From assembly GCF_036884655.1 (NCBI RefSeq), contig NC_088342.1, forward strand, positions 17,413,001 through 17,477,000: a DNA stretch of 64,000 bases. The letters are read 5' to 3'. This DNA is from Musa acuminata AAA Group. Lineage: Eukaryota; Streptophyta; Magnoliopsida; Zingiberales; Musaceae. The notes under the pieces are model-generated. The model worked only from the letters and a program-made list of their open reading frames with translations, ran no database searches and was not told where the DNA came from. Each line of letters begins with the position of its first letter. Position 1 is the first letter of the stretch. Below, one piece after another: positions 9,187 through 21,600 of this stretch. Position numbers and translations under genes: made by a program.

Positions 9187-12173
9187 TGTTGAATCTCGGA
9201 TTTTGATGATGAAATCAATTGGAAATTGTTTGATCTAATCTATATGTTAAGAAAAATGTGCAGGATTAACTACGATAGTAGTAAGACATAAAGCAAATAT
9301 TGTGCCGGAGTCAAGATCGAGACTTCGTTGGGAGTTCGAGAGTTCGTTGGAAGTCCGAACGTTCGTCGGAAGTTCTGCCAAAACTAACCGAGAAGTCTAG
9401 GAGCTTACCAAAGAAGCTCATCGAAACCCACCAATAAGATCATCATAAAGTCTAGGAGCTCATCGAGAGTCCAACAAAACATTACCGAAAGATCATCATA
9501 AGCTCACCGGAAGAACAATTGACGTATCGAAACAAGAATGCCTTGTTAAATGTCTTAGTTCATATATTTGTTGGGAAATCTTAGGGAGACATCAGATACA
9601 TAGCGGAAGAATAAGAAAACAAAATCCCCAATTCCCAAAGAGATGTTCATCATCGTGCAAAGATTGGTGCGCAAAATCCGCGAAACTGAAAAACTGCGTA
9701 TAGAGTAGATTGTGTTACCTAGGGAGATCGTATATCCCTGTTTCCTTACAGATATTTAGGAGATGATGAAGGAGGTCAAGCATCCTCCTCTTTAGCAGTG
9801 ATCCACACAGCAGGGCTGCGATGAAGCTCCTCAAAACTCAAAGCCTGCTCTAAGGTGGAGAGGGGAAGGAGAATAGGAGAGGCAAGCAAAGGCTCTAGCC
9901 TATGAGGCTCTGAATCCCTCCTATTTATAGAGGTCCCCTGTCAAACCCTAATGGATCCTCCCCTAGTGGGTATTGGATCTGCATCCAATAACCCAAGCCT
10001 TTTAGATTAGTGGATCTCTATCCAATAATCTCTCATGGGCTCTTATTGGATCTCGTCCATGGGATCCAATAATTCAGGGGCTTATTGGATATCCAATAAG
10101 ACAAGGGCTCTGTCGGATATCTCATATCCGAACCTCTACTCATCACAATGCCTACCATATGTGTGTGACCCTCTAGGCCCAATATCGAGCTGGCCGTGAG
10201 TCATACCTGTTAGAACTCCTTCTAACTTAGTGAATTATTATCTCTGTAATAATTCACTCGACTCATCGACTACAGACGTACTAGGTTACTACGCCGTAGT
10301 CCCCAGACGATACAGGGGAATTCAATCCATTGGATCTGTTTCTCCTCAGTTACCGTGTCCCCATAGTCCCTCATCCATCTAATATCCCAAAGACCGTATA
10401 TCGAGCATGGTGCTGTCAGACCCATACGGTTTCTACTCGAGTCTCGCTTTAATCAGATTCTCCTGGAGAACTATTTTTTTCTCAACCCGAATGACCCTAG
10501 CCAGGGATTTATCCGAGCAAGAACACATGGGATATTCCTCTTATGACGCCAAGAGTGGATGATCCTCTATCGACACTCAATAGCCCTCGTAAGGGCGACT
10601 ACTACTCCCAATGACCAGCTGTACTAGATCTGGGACAACCAAACCTATAAATCTGGTATCAAAGAGTAGAGCACTCATATAGGATATCCTTAGTGTCTCA
10701 AGTCTAAGAATCAGATATACCACTAGGACTACGGAATCGTTGTCTGACAATAAGGCATCATCAACCATCTAGCATTCCGTAAGCGGATCAATCAGTGAAC
10801 TTATTCTCCAATGAGCACCTATACTGTATCCCTAGTGTCCCTACACGAGCAGCTATGAGACCAGCTGCATTCATCATATGGACGGGTATATAGCACACCA
10901 GTCTATCATGTTATCACGATGTCCCTCTCGAGTAACCTATGACCGAGATTATTTAGGATATGTGTTTAAAGGTGAATCGATCTCATTTTCGTGATCTCAT
11001 CACAATCCGATTCCCATTACACAAATCCAAGGACATCACAATATATATGTGCATATATGCAATAGTTATAAAGTGATATATGCCTAAATATAATAAGCAA
11101 AAAGATTCTGTATCAAGTCACACGTGCCATCACTCACGTGATTGGCTTGCTGGGCACCTATGACTAGTAATATTTAGAACTTAAATTAAGTTAGGATTGA
11201 GAGATAATCTCACTAACTTAGTTAGGGGTCAACTGGGCCCTTAACAGGGCTGAATTGAGCTTTATTAAATAGCCCATTCAACACTTGAAACCACGGTCGA
11301 CGGTGGCACCGCCTGCGACTCGGACTCCTATGTGTTCTGGGTGATGGTACCACTAGCAGTTAATGCTACCAACGGTGGTACCACCCCTATCAGGTGGTGG
11401 TACTGCCAGAGCTTGGTCTCCGAGCTCTATCAAGCGGTCATACCACTTAGACTGGGCTGTGGTACCACCTAGTGTCATAGTGACAGGAGGTGGTACTGCC
11501 CCTGTCAAGCGGTGGTACCGCCTGAGCTCGGTGTTCGAGTTCTATCAGGCAGTAGTACTGCCCAATGTTAGTGTGACAAGTGATGGTACTGCTCAGTAAT
11601 TGCGGTGGTACTGCTAGTACACCGAAAAATCGGGATGAGACTTTTTGGCTCCAATTTTAAAGCCATTGTGGCCAATAAATATCCCACCCTTTATTGCATG
11701 AAAGGGCATGAAAGTGTTAACATAATCTTGAATTCTTGGGGTGTTAAAGTGTTATAAAAGTGAGAAGAGTCCTCCCCTCCATCTCTTAGCTTTGTAACCA
11801 TCCAAGAAAGAGGAGTGAGGCTTGTAAGGGTTATCTCCTAAACCCGATAAAAGGAGAAAGAGCTATAAAAGGTGGTTGGTCTTCGCCTATTGAAGGAAGA
11901 CCATTAGTGGATGCCAGTGACCTCGACGGAGGAGGAATCGAAAGTGGATGTAGGTCACAATGACCAAACCACTCTAAATTCTGGTTTGCATTTCTATTTG
12001 AGCAGTTTACATTACTGCAATCTTCCTTAACTTTCTCTTTACACTATGACGAACGCCTTCAAGTTTAATATCTTTCTGAAACGGATTTAATCGAAATGAA
12101 TATTTTTCGAACTCTTCATTTTTTCCACTACACTAATTCACCCCCCCTTTTAGTGCTGCTCTTGATCCTAACA
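9187..12173 (+). mobile_element. Solo LTR inside the X 5' LTR
   Basis: It starts TGTTGAATCT, ends CCTAACA and is flanked by CGATA on both sides (9182-9186 and 12174-12178). It belongs to the same family as its target. After removing the 1.6 kb insert at 9569-11169 and its duplication, about 1.38 kb remains, a normal LTR length. The palindrome array lies at about 11,290-11,620. No internal sequence or primer site is attached. Confidence 0.92.
9569..11169 (-). mobile_element. Solo LTR of a different retrotransposon family
   Basis: This 1.6 kb block starts TGTTGGGAAATC and ends CTAGTA. It is flanked by ATATT (9564-9568 and 11170-11174). On the minus strand a TATA-like TATAAATAGG lies near 9940, so the LTR probably points left. 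One terminus is TA instead of TG. It shares no motifs with the main family, and the clade cannot be told without internal sequence. There is no long open frame. This is the deepest layer on this branch: M1, X, solo LTR, then this insert. Confidence 0.82.
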
Positions 12174-13390
12174 CGATAGCGATAAGACATAAAGCAAATG
12201 TTGCGCTAGAGTCAAGATCAAGACTTCGTTGGGAGTTCGAGAGTTCGTCGAAAGTTCAAACATTCGTCGGAAGTTCTGTCGGAACTGATCGAGAAGTCCA
12301 GGAGCTTTCCAAACAAGTTCGTCGAAACTCACCAAGAAGATCATTGTAAAGTCCAAGAGCTTGTCGAGAGTCTATCGGAACATTGCCAAGAGATCGTTAG
12401 AAGTTCGCCGGAAGATCGTCGGAAGCTCGCCGGAAGAACAATTGATGTATCGGAACAAGAATGCTTTGTTAAATGTCTTAATTATTATAGTTAGAACTTA
12501 AGTTGAGTTTGGATTGGGAGGTAAGCCCACTAACTCAGTTAGGTGTCAATTGGGCTCTTAATAGAGTTGAATTGGGCCAGATTCAATAGCCCATTCAACA
12601 CTTGAATCCATGACTGGTGGTGGCACCGCTTAGTGACCCAGTCTCCCTGGTGGTTTGGGCGGTGGTACCGCCGACAGTTAATGCTGCTAGTGGTGGTACT
12701 GCCCCTGTCAGGCGGTGGTACCACCAGAGTTTGGTCTACGAGCTCTGTTAGGCAGTGGTACCGCCTAGTATCAGACTATAGATGGTAGTACCGCCCAATA
12801 ATGGCGGTGGTATCGCTAGTACCCCGAAATCCTGGGATGTGACACTTTTTGGCTCTAATTCTGAAGCCATTGGGGTCTATAAATACCCCACCCTTTTCTG
12901 CATGAAAAGGCATGAAAGTATTAACTTAATCTTGAATTCTTAGGGTGTTAAAGTATTGTAAAAGTGAAAGAAGTCCTCCCCTCCCTCTCTTAGCTTTGTA
13001 AACATCCAAGAAAGAGGAGTGAGGCATGTAAGGGTTATCTCCGAAACTCAGTGAAAGGAGAAAGAGCTGTAAAAGGTCGTTGGCCTTCGTCTATTGAAGG
13101 AAGGCCATTAGTGGATGCCGGTGACCTCAACGAAGGAGGAATTCGAAGTGGATGTAGGTCACAACAACCGAACAACTCTAACTTCTATTTTGCATTTCTA
13201 TTATAGTCATTTACTTACTTTGCAATTGCTTCACTTTCTCGTTACGTGGCTTTCACTACTCTATGAGCAAATAAGCCTTTAAGTCATTTTCCAAGATTGC
13301 TTTAAACGAACGAAAAATATTCAAAACCAATGATTTTTCCACTACACTAATTCACACCCCCCTCTTAGTGTCACTCTTGATCCTAACAAT

Positions 13391-13402
13391 TGGTATCAGA
13401 GC
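13391..13402 (+). promoter_or_regulatory. Primer binding site of X
   Basis: TGGTATCAGAGC, complementary to the 3' end of initiator tRNA-Met, starts two bases after the 5' LTR end. Reverse transcription of the element would start here. Confidence 0.93.
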
Positions 13403-13437
13403 GAGGTCACTCTCATTTAGTTTGAAACCCAAGAGAG

Positions 13438-14824
13438 ATGACATTTGCCGGCAATCAAAAGGGTCATTCAATCACACATCAACCAATGTTCAATGGGACG
13501 GAATATATATATTGAAAGACTAAAATGAGAAATTTTCTAATTTAAATAGATTTTGAATTATGGAATCTTATAGAAAATGGCTTTCAAAAGTCTTCTCTTC
13601 CAATGAGTGATTGGAATGAGTTGGAGAAGAAGACTTTCACTTTAAATGCCAAGGTTATGAATGCCTTGTTCTATGCTTTAAATAAAAACAAGTTCAATTC
13701 AGTGTCTATTTGTGAAACGTCTTTTGATATTTGGCACACTCTCGAAATAACTCACGAAGGAACTAGTAGAGTAAAAGAGTCAAAGATAAATCTTTTAGTT
13801 CATACTTATGAATTGTTTCAGATGAAGCCAAGCGAGACTATTGTCGACATGTACATTCGTTTTATAGATGTCGTCAATAGTCTAAAAGCTCTTGACAAAT
13901 ATTTTTCAAAATTTGAACTTGTTAATAAAATCTTGAGATCCCTTCCAAAGATTTGAGACCCTGAAGTAACGGTCATTCAAGAGGCCAAGGATTTAAATAA
14001 CTTTCCTCTCGAAGAACTAATCGAGTCACTAATGACCTATGAGATGATTTGCAATGCTCATGAAGTGCTTGAGAATAACCTTCTAAAGAACAGGAAGGAT
14101 ATGACACCAAGAACTCAAGAAGACTTCTTGAAAGAAAATTCAAGTGATGAGAACTATGATGATGACTTGACACTCTTGACATGAAAATTTAAAAAAATTA
14201 TTAAAAATAAATAAATTTAAAAAGGACTCTAAAAATAAAATTGAACCAAAGAAAAAATAAGTTATATGCTATAAATGCAAGAAGCCGAGATATTTTAAAA
14301 GTGAATGTCCCCAAGTAAAGAAGAGGAGCCAATCATCACCAAGCAAGTTGCTCACTATACACTAATGGCTATCGGAGATGAGGTAAGTAGTTCATTAGAT
14401 GTAAATTTATCTTTTAATGAACTACTAAGAGCTGTTCATAATTTATTTGATGAATGCAAATTAGTTAATAAAAAATATAAATTGTTGAAAAAGGAGCATG
14501 CCTCTCTTGTTAGCGATTTTGATAGATTAAAAATTGAGTATGATGATAGTTTAGCTCCTTGCACAAAATGCAATGAATTTGAAATGCTTAAAAGGAAAAC
14601 TTTCTACTTCAAGAAACTTTAGAAAAGTTTGAGGTTGGTAGCAAGTCCTTGAACATGATCCTTGCTAATAAGGGTCAAGTTCATAGAAGTGGCGGAATCG
14701 GATTTGTGAATAGCTCTCACCAAAATCCAACCAACTTTGTCAAAGGCCCTACCTTGCATATATCACCCCACACAAAATGTAACTTTTGTCGCAAACTTAG
14801 ACATGTTATCTATAATGTCCGCTT
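13438..14824 (+). pseudogene. X gag, N-terminal and middle part
   Basis: The ATG at 13438 opens MTFAGNQ; a TGA-type break comes early (W to stop near 13513). The capsid-like part at 13603-13956 keeps THEGTSRVKESKINLLVHTY. Further stops follow at about 13954 (W to stop), 14182 and 14622. The first zinc knuckle, around 14270, is reduced to CYKCKKPRYFKSEC with its H changed to Y. The reading stops at 14824, where E2 is inserted (TSD CGCTT at 14820-14824); the rest of gag resumes at 29731. The product would have been the particle-forming Gag protein. Confidence 0.87.
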
Positions 14825-16068
14825 TGTTGAATCTCGGATTTTGATGATAAAATCAATTGATGGGTTAATTGATCTAATCCATATTATTGAGTTAAATGTG
14901 CAGGATTAACTATGATAACCAGAAAACACAAAGCAAGAATACCGGAGTCAAGTTCGATGGACGTTTAAGAGACCGAAGAATCGTCGGAGATGTTGCCGGA
15001 ACCAACCGAGAATAAATCGGGAACCTGTCGGAATTTTCTGAAGTTTACCGAAGAGATCGTCGGAGGTTCACGGAGATCACCAAGAAGACTCGGCTACTCG
15101 ATAAAGTCATCACAAGATCGGGAGCTTGCTGGGAGTCCGTCGGAAGAAGTTCGTCGGAAAGCTCGCCGGAACAAGACTCGACGTTTGCGGTTGAAAACTT
15201 GCTTAGGATGTTTTCTTGTTATGTAGTTCATAAGTAATTAGGATTAGGATTAAGAGATAATCCTATATCCTGGTTAGGGGCCAACTAGGCCCAAAATTAG
15301 ACTTGGTTTGGGCTAAATTTAAAGCCCAACTAATGAACCGGAGAGTCTGGCGGTGGCACCGCCCAACACCCGAGAGCCAGGCGGTGGCACCGCTTGGGCT
15401 GGGCGGTGGCACCGCTTGAATGGGTGATGGCACAACTTGAATGGGCGATGGCACCGCCAGTCCACTATCAATGTCAGACACTGACAGGCGGTGGCACCGC
15501 CAGCATCGGAAACCAAAGAGAATTCAAATTTTAGAGCCCAAATTTGAATCCTCTTGAGGCCTATAAATACCCCTCAAATCTCAGCTGAGATTACAACTTT
15601 TTGAGAAGCAATTGATTGAGAGAAAGGTCTTAGAAAAGTCTTAGCTAGTCTTGTTTTCAATTTGCTAGTGTTCACCTCCTTCTTACTTACTGAAAATCTG
15701 TAAGAGAGTGAACCGCTTGTAAAAAGTTGTAAGAGGGGTATTTACCCTTCCCCTTCAAGAGATTTGCTAGTGGAAGGTGGGAGCCTCATCGAAGAGGGGC
15801 CTCGCAAGTGGATGTAGGTCATTTGACCGAACCACTTTAAAATCGACGTAATCTCTGGTTTGCATTTCGTTACTGCTATTTTCATTATTGCAAACCTTCT
15901 TACTTGCTTTATTTCCTCATTACCTTTGCTGCACAACTTTGTGAATATGCCTTCAAATTAAGCACTTCCGAATTCGGTTTTTTATCGTACGAAAGATTTG
16001 TCAAAACCAAAGTTTTAATCCGTTGCACTAATTCACCCCCTCCTCTTAGTGCCGCTCCGATCCTAACA
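14825..16068 (+). repeat. E2 5' LTR
   Basis: The 1,244-bp LTR has six palindrome units between about 15,345 and 15,500, a TATA box at 15562-15569 and a GGTCATTTGACC inverted repeat at 15817-15828. It lacks module A. It ends TCCTAACA and is followed by the primer site. The 3' LTR of the same element is 1,306 bp and has eight palindrome units. Confidence 0.92.
15562..15569 (+). promoter_or_regulatory. TATA box of E2 5' LTR
   Basis: TATAAATA follows TTGAGGCC, downstream of the palindrome array. It is the likely RNA polymerase II core promoter of the element. Confidence 0.8.
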
Positions 16069-16070
16069 AT

Positions 16071-16082
16071 TGGTATCAGAGC
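16071..16082 (+). promoter_or_regulatory. Primer binding site of E2
   Basis: TGGTATCAGAGC for initiator tRNA-Met lies two bases after the LTR. E3 is inserted only 17 bases further on, in the untranslated leader. Confidence 0.93.
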
Positions 16083-16099
16083 CATGCTCACTCTCATAT

Positions 16100-17686
16100 T
16101 GTTGAATCTCGGATTTTGATGATGAAACTAATTGATTGTGTTTAAATGTTTGACTACATTTTGAGTGATACAGGTCTACTCGATCAGGATGAGACAATTA
16201 ACGCAGGAGGAATTGACGTTGCGTCGGAGGAGATCACGTCAGGATATTGGATGGCAGAAGGCTTCGGGCGTCGGGCATCGGGCCAAGAGCGGAATTGCGC
16301 CAAGGATATCGGCGTTGTGGAGGTCAACCGCCGATTGGGCAACAAGCCGCAAGAGAGGACGATGCGCCAAAGAATCGGACGAAGCGCCAACCAATGACGT
16401 GCCGAGCAACAGAATGTCAATTCGCTTTATAATAATTGTCTAGATCGGAGTAGAGTTTTGGTTTATGTGTGTAGGATTAACTACGATAACTATGAAGACA
16501 TAAAGCGAAACAAAGTGCTGGAGTCAAGCGCGAAGGATTCGTTGGGAGTTCGAGAGTTCGACGGAAGTCCGAAGGTTCGTCGGGAATGCTGCCGGAACTA
16601 GCCGAGAATGAGTAGGGAGGTTGCCGAAGGGTTTTTCGGAAGCTCGCCGGAAGGTTCGTTGGAAGTTCGCGGAGCTCGCCGAGAAAGATCGGAGCTTGCC
16701 GAAGAAGCTCATCGGAACTCGCCAAGATCAAATCGTGAAGTCTAGGAGCTTGCCGGGAGTCCGCAGAATGGTTTCTGAAAGTTTATCGGAAGACCACCGG
16801 AAGTTCGCCAGAAGCTCGCCGGAAGAAGTCTTGACTTACGGACTTTGTAATAGCTTAGAAAATGTCTTTAAATTCATAGTTAGCATGTTAATTAGGGTTA
16901 GGATTAGGTGTTAATCCTATAACCCAAGTAGGGGCCAATTGGACCCGAGTTCGGACTGGTTTGGGCCAAGTTTGGAGCCCAACCAGTGAGCTGATTTAGC
17001 CTAGGCGGTGGCACCGCCCAGCACCCGAGAGCTGGGCGGTGACACCTCTTGGTTGGGCGGTGCCACCGCCCAGCACCCGAGCGCTGGGCGGTGGCACCGC
17101 TTGGCTGGGCGGTGGCACCTCCAGCAGCGGGAACCCAAAGAGAATTCAAATTTTGAAGCCCAAATTTGAATCCTCTTGAGGCCTATAAATACCCCTCAAA
17201 TCTCAGCTGAGAGAACAACTTTTTGAGCAGCAAGTGTTTGAGAGAAAAGCCTTAGAAAAGTGTTAGCTTGTCTTGTTTTTAATTTGCTAGTGTTCACCTC
17301 CTTCTTTCTTGTTGAAAATCTGTAAGAGAGTGAACCGCTTGTAAAAGTTGTAAGAGGGGTATTCACCCTTCACTTTCAAGAGATTTGCTAGTGGAAGGTG
17401 GAAGCCTCATCGAAGAGGGGCCTCGCAAGTGGATGTAGGTCACTTGACCGAACCACTTTAAAAACGGCGTAATCTCTGGTTTGCATTTCTTATTGTCATT
17501 TACATTACTACAAATCTTCTTACTTGCTTTGTTTCATCATTACCTTTGCTGCGCAACTTTAAGAATACGCTTTCAAGTTAAGCTTTTCAAGTTCCATTCT
17601 TATCGTACGAAAGATTTGTCGAAACCGAAGTTTTAATCCGCTGCATTAATTCACCCCCCCCTCTTAGTGCCGCTCCGATCCTAACA
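16100..17686 (+). repeat. E3 5' LTR (1,587 bp, module A subtype)
   Basis: This is a complete LTR: module A (about 16,160-16,440), the GTCGGAAGTTCGCCGG-rich module (about 16,530-16,830), a palindrome array (about 17,000-17,125), a TATA box at 17184-17191 and the conserved CACTAATTC-type end. The matching 3' LTR has lost 690 bases from the middle of this layout. Confidence 0.93.
17184..17191 (+). promoter_or_regulatory. TATA box of E3 5' LTR
   Basis: TATAAATA follows TTGAGGCC. It is present in the 5' LTR, so the element could still be transcribed, but it is deleted from the 3' LTR. Confidence 0.8.
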
Positions 17687-17688
17687 AT

Positions 17689-17700
17689 TGGTATCAGAGC
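17689..17700 (+). promoter_or_regulatory. Primer binding site of E3
   Basis: The exact TGGTATCAGAGC for initiator tRNA-Met lies two bases after the 5' LTR. Confidence 0.95.
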
Positions 17701-17736
17701 CACGGTTTTCTACTTTGGTTTAACACCCAAATAGAA

Positions 17737-18657
17737 ATGGCTCTTTATGGCTTTCAAGAGGGTCACTCTCTCATTCGTCCTCCCTTTTTCAATGGGACGG
17801 ACTACACTTGTTGGAAAACTCGAATGAGAGTTTTCTTATTTTCTTTGGATTTGAATTTATGGGACATAGTCAAAAATGGATTTGAAATGTCTTCTCTCCC
17901 AATGAACCATTGGAATGATTTGGAGAAGAAGATGTTTTCTTTAAATGCAAAGGCTATGAATGCCTTATATTGTGCACTTGACAAAAATGAATTTAATCGT
18001 GGTTCGATGTGTGACTCGGCTTTTGATATTTGGAGAACTCTAGAGGTCACTCATGAAGGCACTAGCCGAGTGAAAGAGTCCAAAATCAATATTCTTGTGC
18101 ATTCTTACGAACTTTTCCGGATGAAACCAAGTGAGTCCATCGGAGATATGTACACCCGGTTCACGGATGTCATCAATGGACTCAAAGCTCTTGGTAAAAG
18201 TTTTTCTAATTTTGAACTAGTCACTAAAATCTTAAGATCCCTTCCAAAAATTTGGGATCCAAAAGTTACGGCCATTCAAGAGGCCAAGGACCTTAAAACA
18301 TTCCCTCTCGAAGAACTTATTGGGTCTCTAATGACCTACGAAATGAACAATGTGACAAAAAAGAAACTCGAGAACAACCTTCCAAATGATAGGAAGGATT
18401 TGGGACATAGAACACATGAATACCACTCGAGCATAAGCTCAAGTGATGGTGAACTTAAACTACAAATGAAACAAAAATTAAAAAGCAAAAAGAATGGAAC
18501 TACTTGCTTTGAACGCAAGAAGAACAAAAGTTGGGATGAATTGAGCTCTTCCGAAGACGAGGAGAAAATCAAGAAAGGCGAGGTGGCAAACTATGCCTCA
18601 CCCTCTTACAACAATGAGGTAATCAAAATCCCACTAATTTATTTCGATATTACATAA
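17737..18657 (+). CDS. E3 gag, intact short Gag (306 aa)
   Basis: This is the only uninterrupted retrotransposon gag in the window. It starts MALYGFQEG at the same place as other copies, 36 bases after the primer site. The N-terminal half contains NGTDYTCWKTRMRVF (about residues 19-33) and the THEGTSRVKES segment typical of Copia Gag (UBN2-type) proteins. The C-terminal third is charged: KQKLKSKKN, then SSSEDEEKIKKGE. The zinc knuckle found in relatives (CYECKKLGHYKSDC) is reduced to CFERKKNK, so nucleic acid binding through CCHC is lost. The frame ends IPLIYFDIT and then TAA, at the point shared with E5. It may assemble particles with helper Gag-Pol; that role is inferred. Confidence 0.85.
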   Translation: MALYGFQEGHSLIRPPFFNGTDYTCWKTRMRVFLFSLDLNLWDIVKNGFEMSSLPMNHWNDLEKKMFSLNAKAMNALYCALDKNEFNRGSMCDSAFDIWRTLEVTHEGTSRVKESKINILVHSYELFRMKPSESIGDMYTRFTDVINGLKALGKSFSNFELVTKILRSLPKIWDPKVTAIQEAKDLKTFPLEELIGSLMTYEMNNVTKKKLENNLPNDRKDLGHRTHEYHSSISSSDGELKLQMKQKLKSKKNGTTCFERKKNKSWDELSSSEDEEKIKKGEVANYASPSYNNEVIKIPLIYFDIT

Positions 18658-21600
18658 TACTTTCTTGAGTTATTTTTAATTTAGTTTAGGATTAATTTTC
18701 TTGAAAATTGCATGTGTTATGTTAATGCAGTAAAATGTTAGATATAAATCTAATGCTTATACACCTAGTAAGATTAATCTTATATATGTGATTGAGAAGC
18801 AAGAATTTGTATTTTGACGATTTCCATATTGATTTTCAATGACGATGCATGACTTTTGAATGGAAGGCTTGATGATTTTTTTTAAACCTTGTCTTTGGTT
18901 TTCAAACATGATGTATGGTTTTGACATATGAACAAAATTTGAGCATGCTAAGATAAAGTTAATCATATAAATTAAAACTAAAGAAGTTTTAGTTATCTAT
19001 AAGAATCATTCAAAATTATGTTCAATAAAAATGCAAAATGATGGAATGAAAATATTAAATGTTTTAATACCATTTTATGTATGAGATTTTAAAAGTTATA
19101 CATAATGATCTTGATGGTTGTTATGAAGAAATTTGTTTTTCGATCCTAAATGATTGATGATATATATATATTTTTTGGCACAAAAAGGACAAAGGCATAC
19201 TTATATGAAATAACTAAATAGATAAAAGTATTTTTCTTGAAAATTCTTGGTTTGATGAATCTATTTTATCATCTTTTTATGAATATCTTGAAAATGATTT
19301 TGATTTGATGATTTGAATTTGAATGAGCTTTATCTTGATTTTTCGAGATTTATAACTTGAGATTTACTCTATAAAAATCAAGATCTTGTATCCTCAATGT
19401 TCCTTTTTAGCATCTATTATCCAAATGAATTATGATTGGTATCATTGCTATATTTCTTCTTATCGTGCACTAAAGAGAAAATTTTTCTAAATGAATCGTG
19501 ATATTTCGGAACCACAATTCTTTTTATGATTCATAATGAATTGAGAAATTTTATATGCTTGAATTAATATCTTATTCTAAGATTGAATGAATTTTATCTA
19601 TATCATGATCTCCTAAGATTTTTTCTTGATTATTTAAGAGGAGATTTTTCAAAACAAAACGTGTCTTCTATTATTATCTTTTCATGATATGATTTTCATG
19701 CAATTCCTTGTACTCATGAAATATTTATCTCCTCACCCAATAACTCTTCTTGATATTCCTTATGTGATGAAACAAAATAATGCATGAAATTCAAATAAGA
19801 AGTTAATGATCATGCATGATAGGATGTAATGAATTTTGACATTTAGATACTATCATTTGAATAACTATGATCATGTTGCCAAAATGATTTATCATGAATG
19901 CTTGAATATCATGTATGATATGCCGATATTGATGATTGATTTATTTGTATCATGCATGAAAAATAAAAGATATAGTTTTGAAATTGTGCATGTTCGAATT
20001 TGAAAATATGATGATGCATAATGATTAAATTGTGCAATGAAAATATTAAACATTTTGAAACCATGTTTTAGTGTCATGCATAATGATCATGCTTAATAAA
20101 TTTCGAAATTATGGATGATGAATCTTTTACGATTTATGGATCATTGATTTTTACCATAATGAAAGTACCTTATTGATTTTTGTTGTAATAAATCTTACTC
20201 TTTCGGTTTTAAACATGATAAATGTTTTTATTTGGTATAAATGAAACAAAATCATATGTTTTGAAATAATCGAAAAGAGGATAACATTCTTGAAAATTAT
20301 TTTGCTCAATCTTATTGATTTTGATGAATCCATTTGTATCATCTTTGTGAATCTCTTGGATTTTGATAATGATTTTGATGATTTAAATTTGAATAATTTT
20401 TTATTGAAATCATGATCTTGATCTCTTGAAATTCATAACATGAAATCCTTTATGAATCAACATTTTCTTTTCTATTTAAAAGGAGATTTGTCGAAATGTT
20501 TCATAGTCTTTTAGTATTCATAATCTTGACAATTATGTTTTGAAACTTTATGTAAACCAAGAATGTTCATCATGATTCTCTCTTTGAATATTTAAAGAGG
20601 AGAATTTTCTAGATGGTTCATGATTTTGATGATTGAATATTTGATATGCATGAATTGAGATCTTGCTCTCCTACCACTCTTTTTGCTATTCACCAAAAGG
20701 AAGACTAATTCTAATAAACCATGATATGCTATATGAATTTTATTGTATTCATGAAGTAAGATCTCATCACTAATTTTTGTTTATATTCCTTCATGTGATG
20801 ATATGAATGTATGAAACACTTATGATATGATTTTTTATACAATTCCATGTATTCGTGAAATATTAATCTCATCACCCAATTAATTCCTCTTGATACTCCT
20901 AATGTGATGAAGTGAAATTATGCATGAAATACAAATGGGGATAAGTTTTTGGTAGGATATAATTTGACAAATTGATACCATCATGATATGAAACATTTAT
21001 GATTTGCAATGATATATGCAATACTTGTGCTTTTTAATTATGATGTGATGTATTACATATGATGTAAATCATGATTTAAAATACTATGAGTTGTCGCTAA
21101 AATGATGTATTATAAATATTGATTTAATGTTTTGTATCATGAATACTCTAAATGATGAATATTTGGTATCATGATCAAAATGTTGACAAATAGTTAAAAA
21201 TTTTAGTATCATGTATGATATCCTTATAATGTTGATCGATTTATTCAATATCATGCATGAATGAATATAAGGTTTTTGAAAATGTGCATATTCTAATTTG
21301 AAAATATGATGATGCACAATTAAGATTGATACTTACCTTTGTCATAATTGATGTAATGGGTCTTCCCTTCTTTTTGACAATGACAAAGGGGGAGATAGCT
21401 TGCTTGCACAAGTCAAGAAGATGCAAAAACTTGATTGCTTGCTTGCCTATCTTAAGTAGCAAAGATTGCTAACTTGCTTATTTCAAGAAGCAAAAGTTGT
21501 CTTCTTGAACATCATTATCTTGCCCATCTCAAGAAGCAAGACTTGCAACCTGCACATTGCAATAGGAAGTAAGAATCGATAGCTTACACACTTCAACAAG

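Larger units (their letters stand above)
9096..13388 (+). repeat. X 5' LTR, split by a solo LTR
   Basis: The LTR consists of 9096-9186 and 12179-13388. It is interrupted after CGATA (9182-9186), which is repeated at 12174-12178. The TATA box is at 12878-12885 and the palindrome array at about 12,610-12,820. The end TCCTAACA is followed at once by the primer site. It belongs to the subtype without module A, going straight from the first ~90 bases to GTGCAGGATTAACTACGATA. Confidence 0.9.

Noticed and set aside
10577..10768. Minus-strand 63-codon frame in the foreign solo LTR
   Set aside because: It is short, has no similarity I recognise and lies inside a non-coding LTR.
15263..15516. Overlapping frames through the palindrome arrays (also at 16904-17149, 43851-44080, 48268-48686, 55075-55493)
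   Set aside because: These GC-rich near-palindromes are open in several frames on both strands at once, which argues against coding.
16184..16443. Frames of 61-92 codons in module A, repeated almost identically at 22296-22574
   Set aside because: They are the two LTRs of one element; four overlapping frames on both strands are open, so none is singled out as coding.
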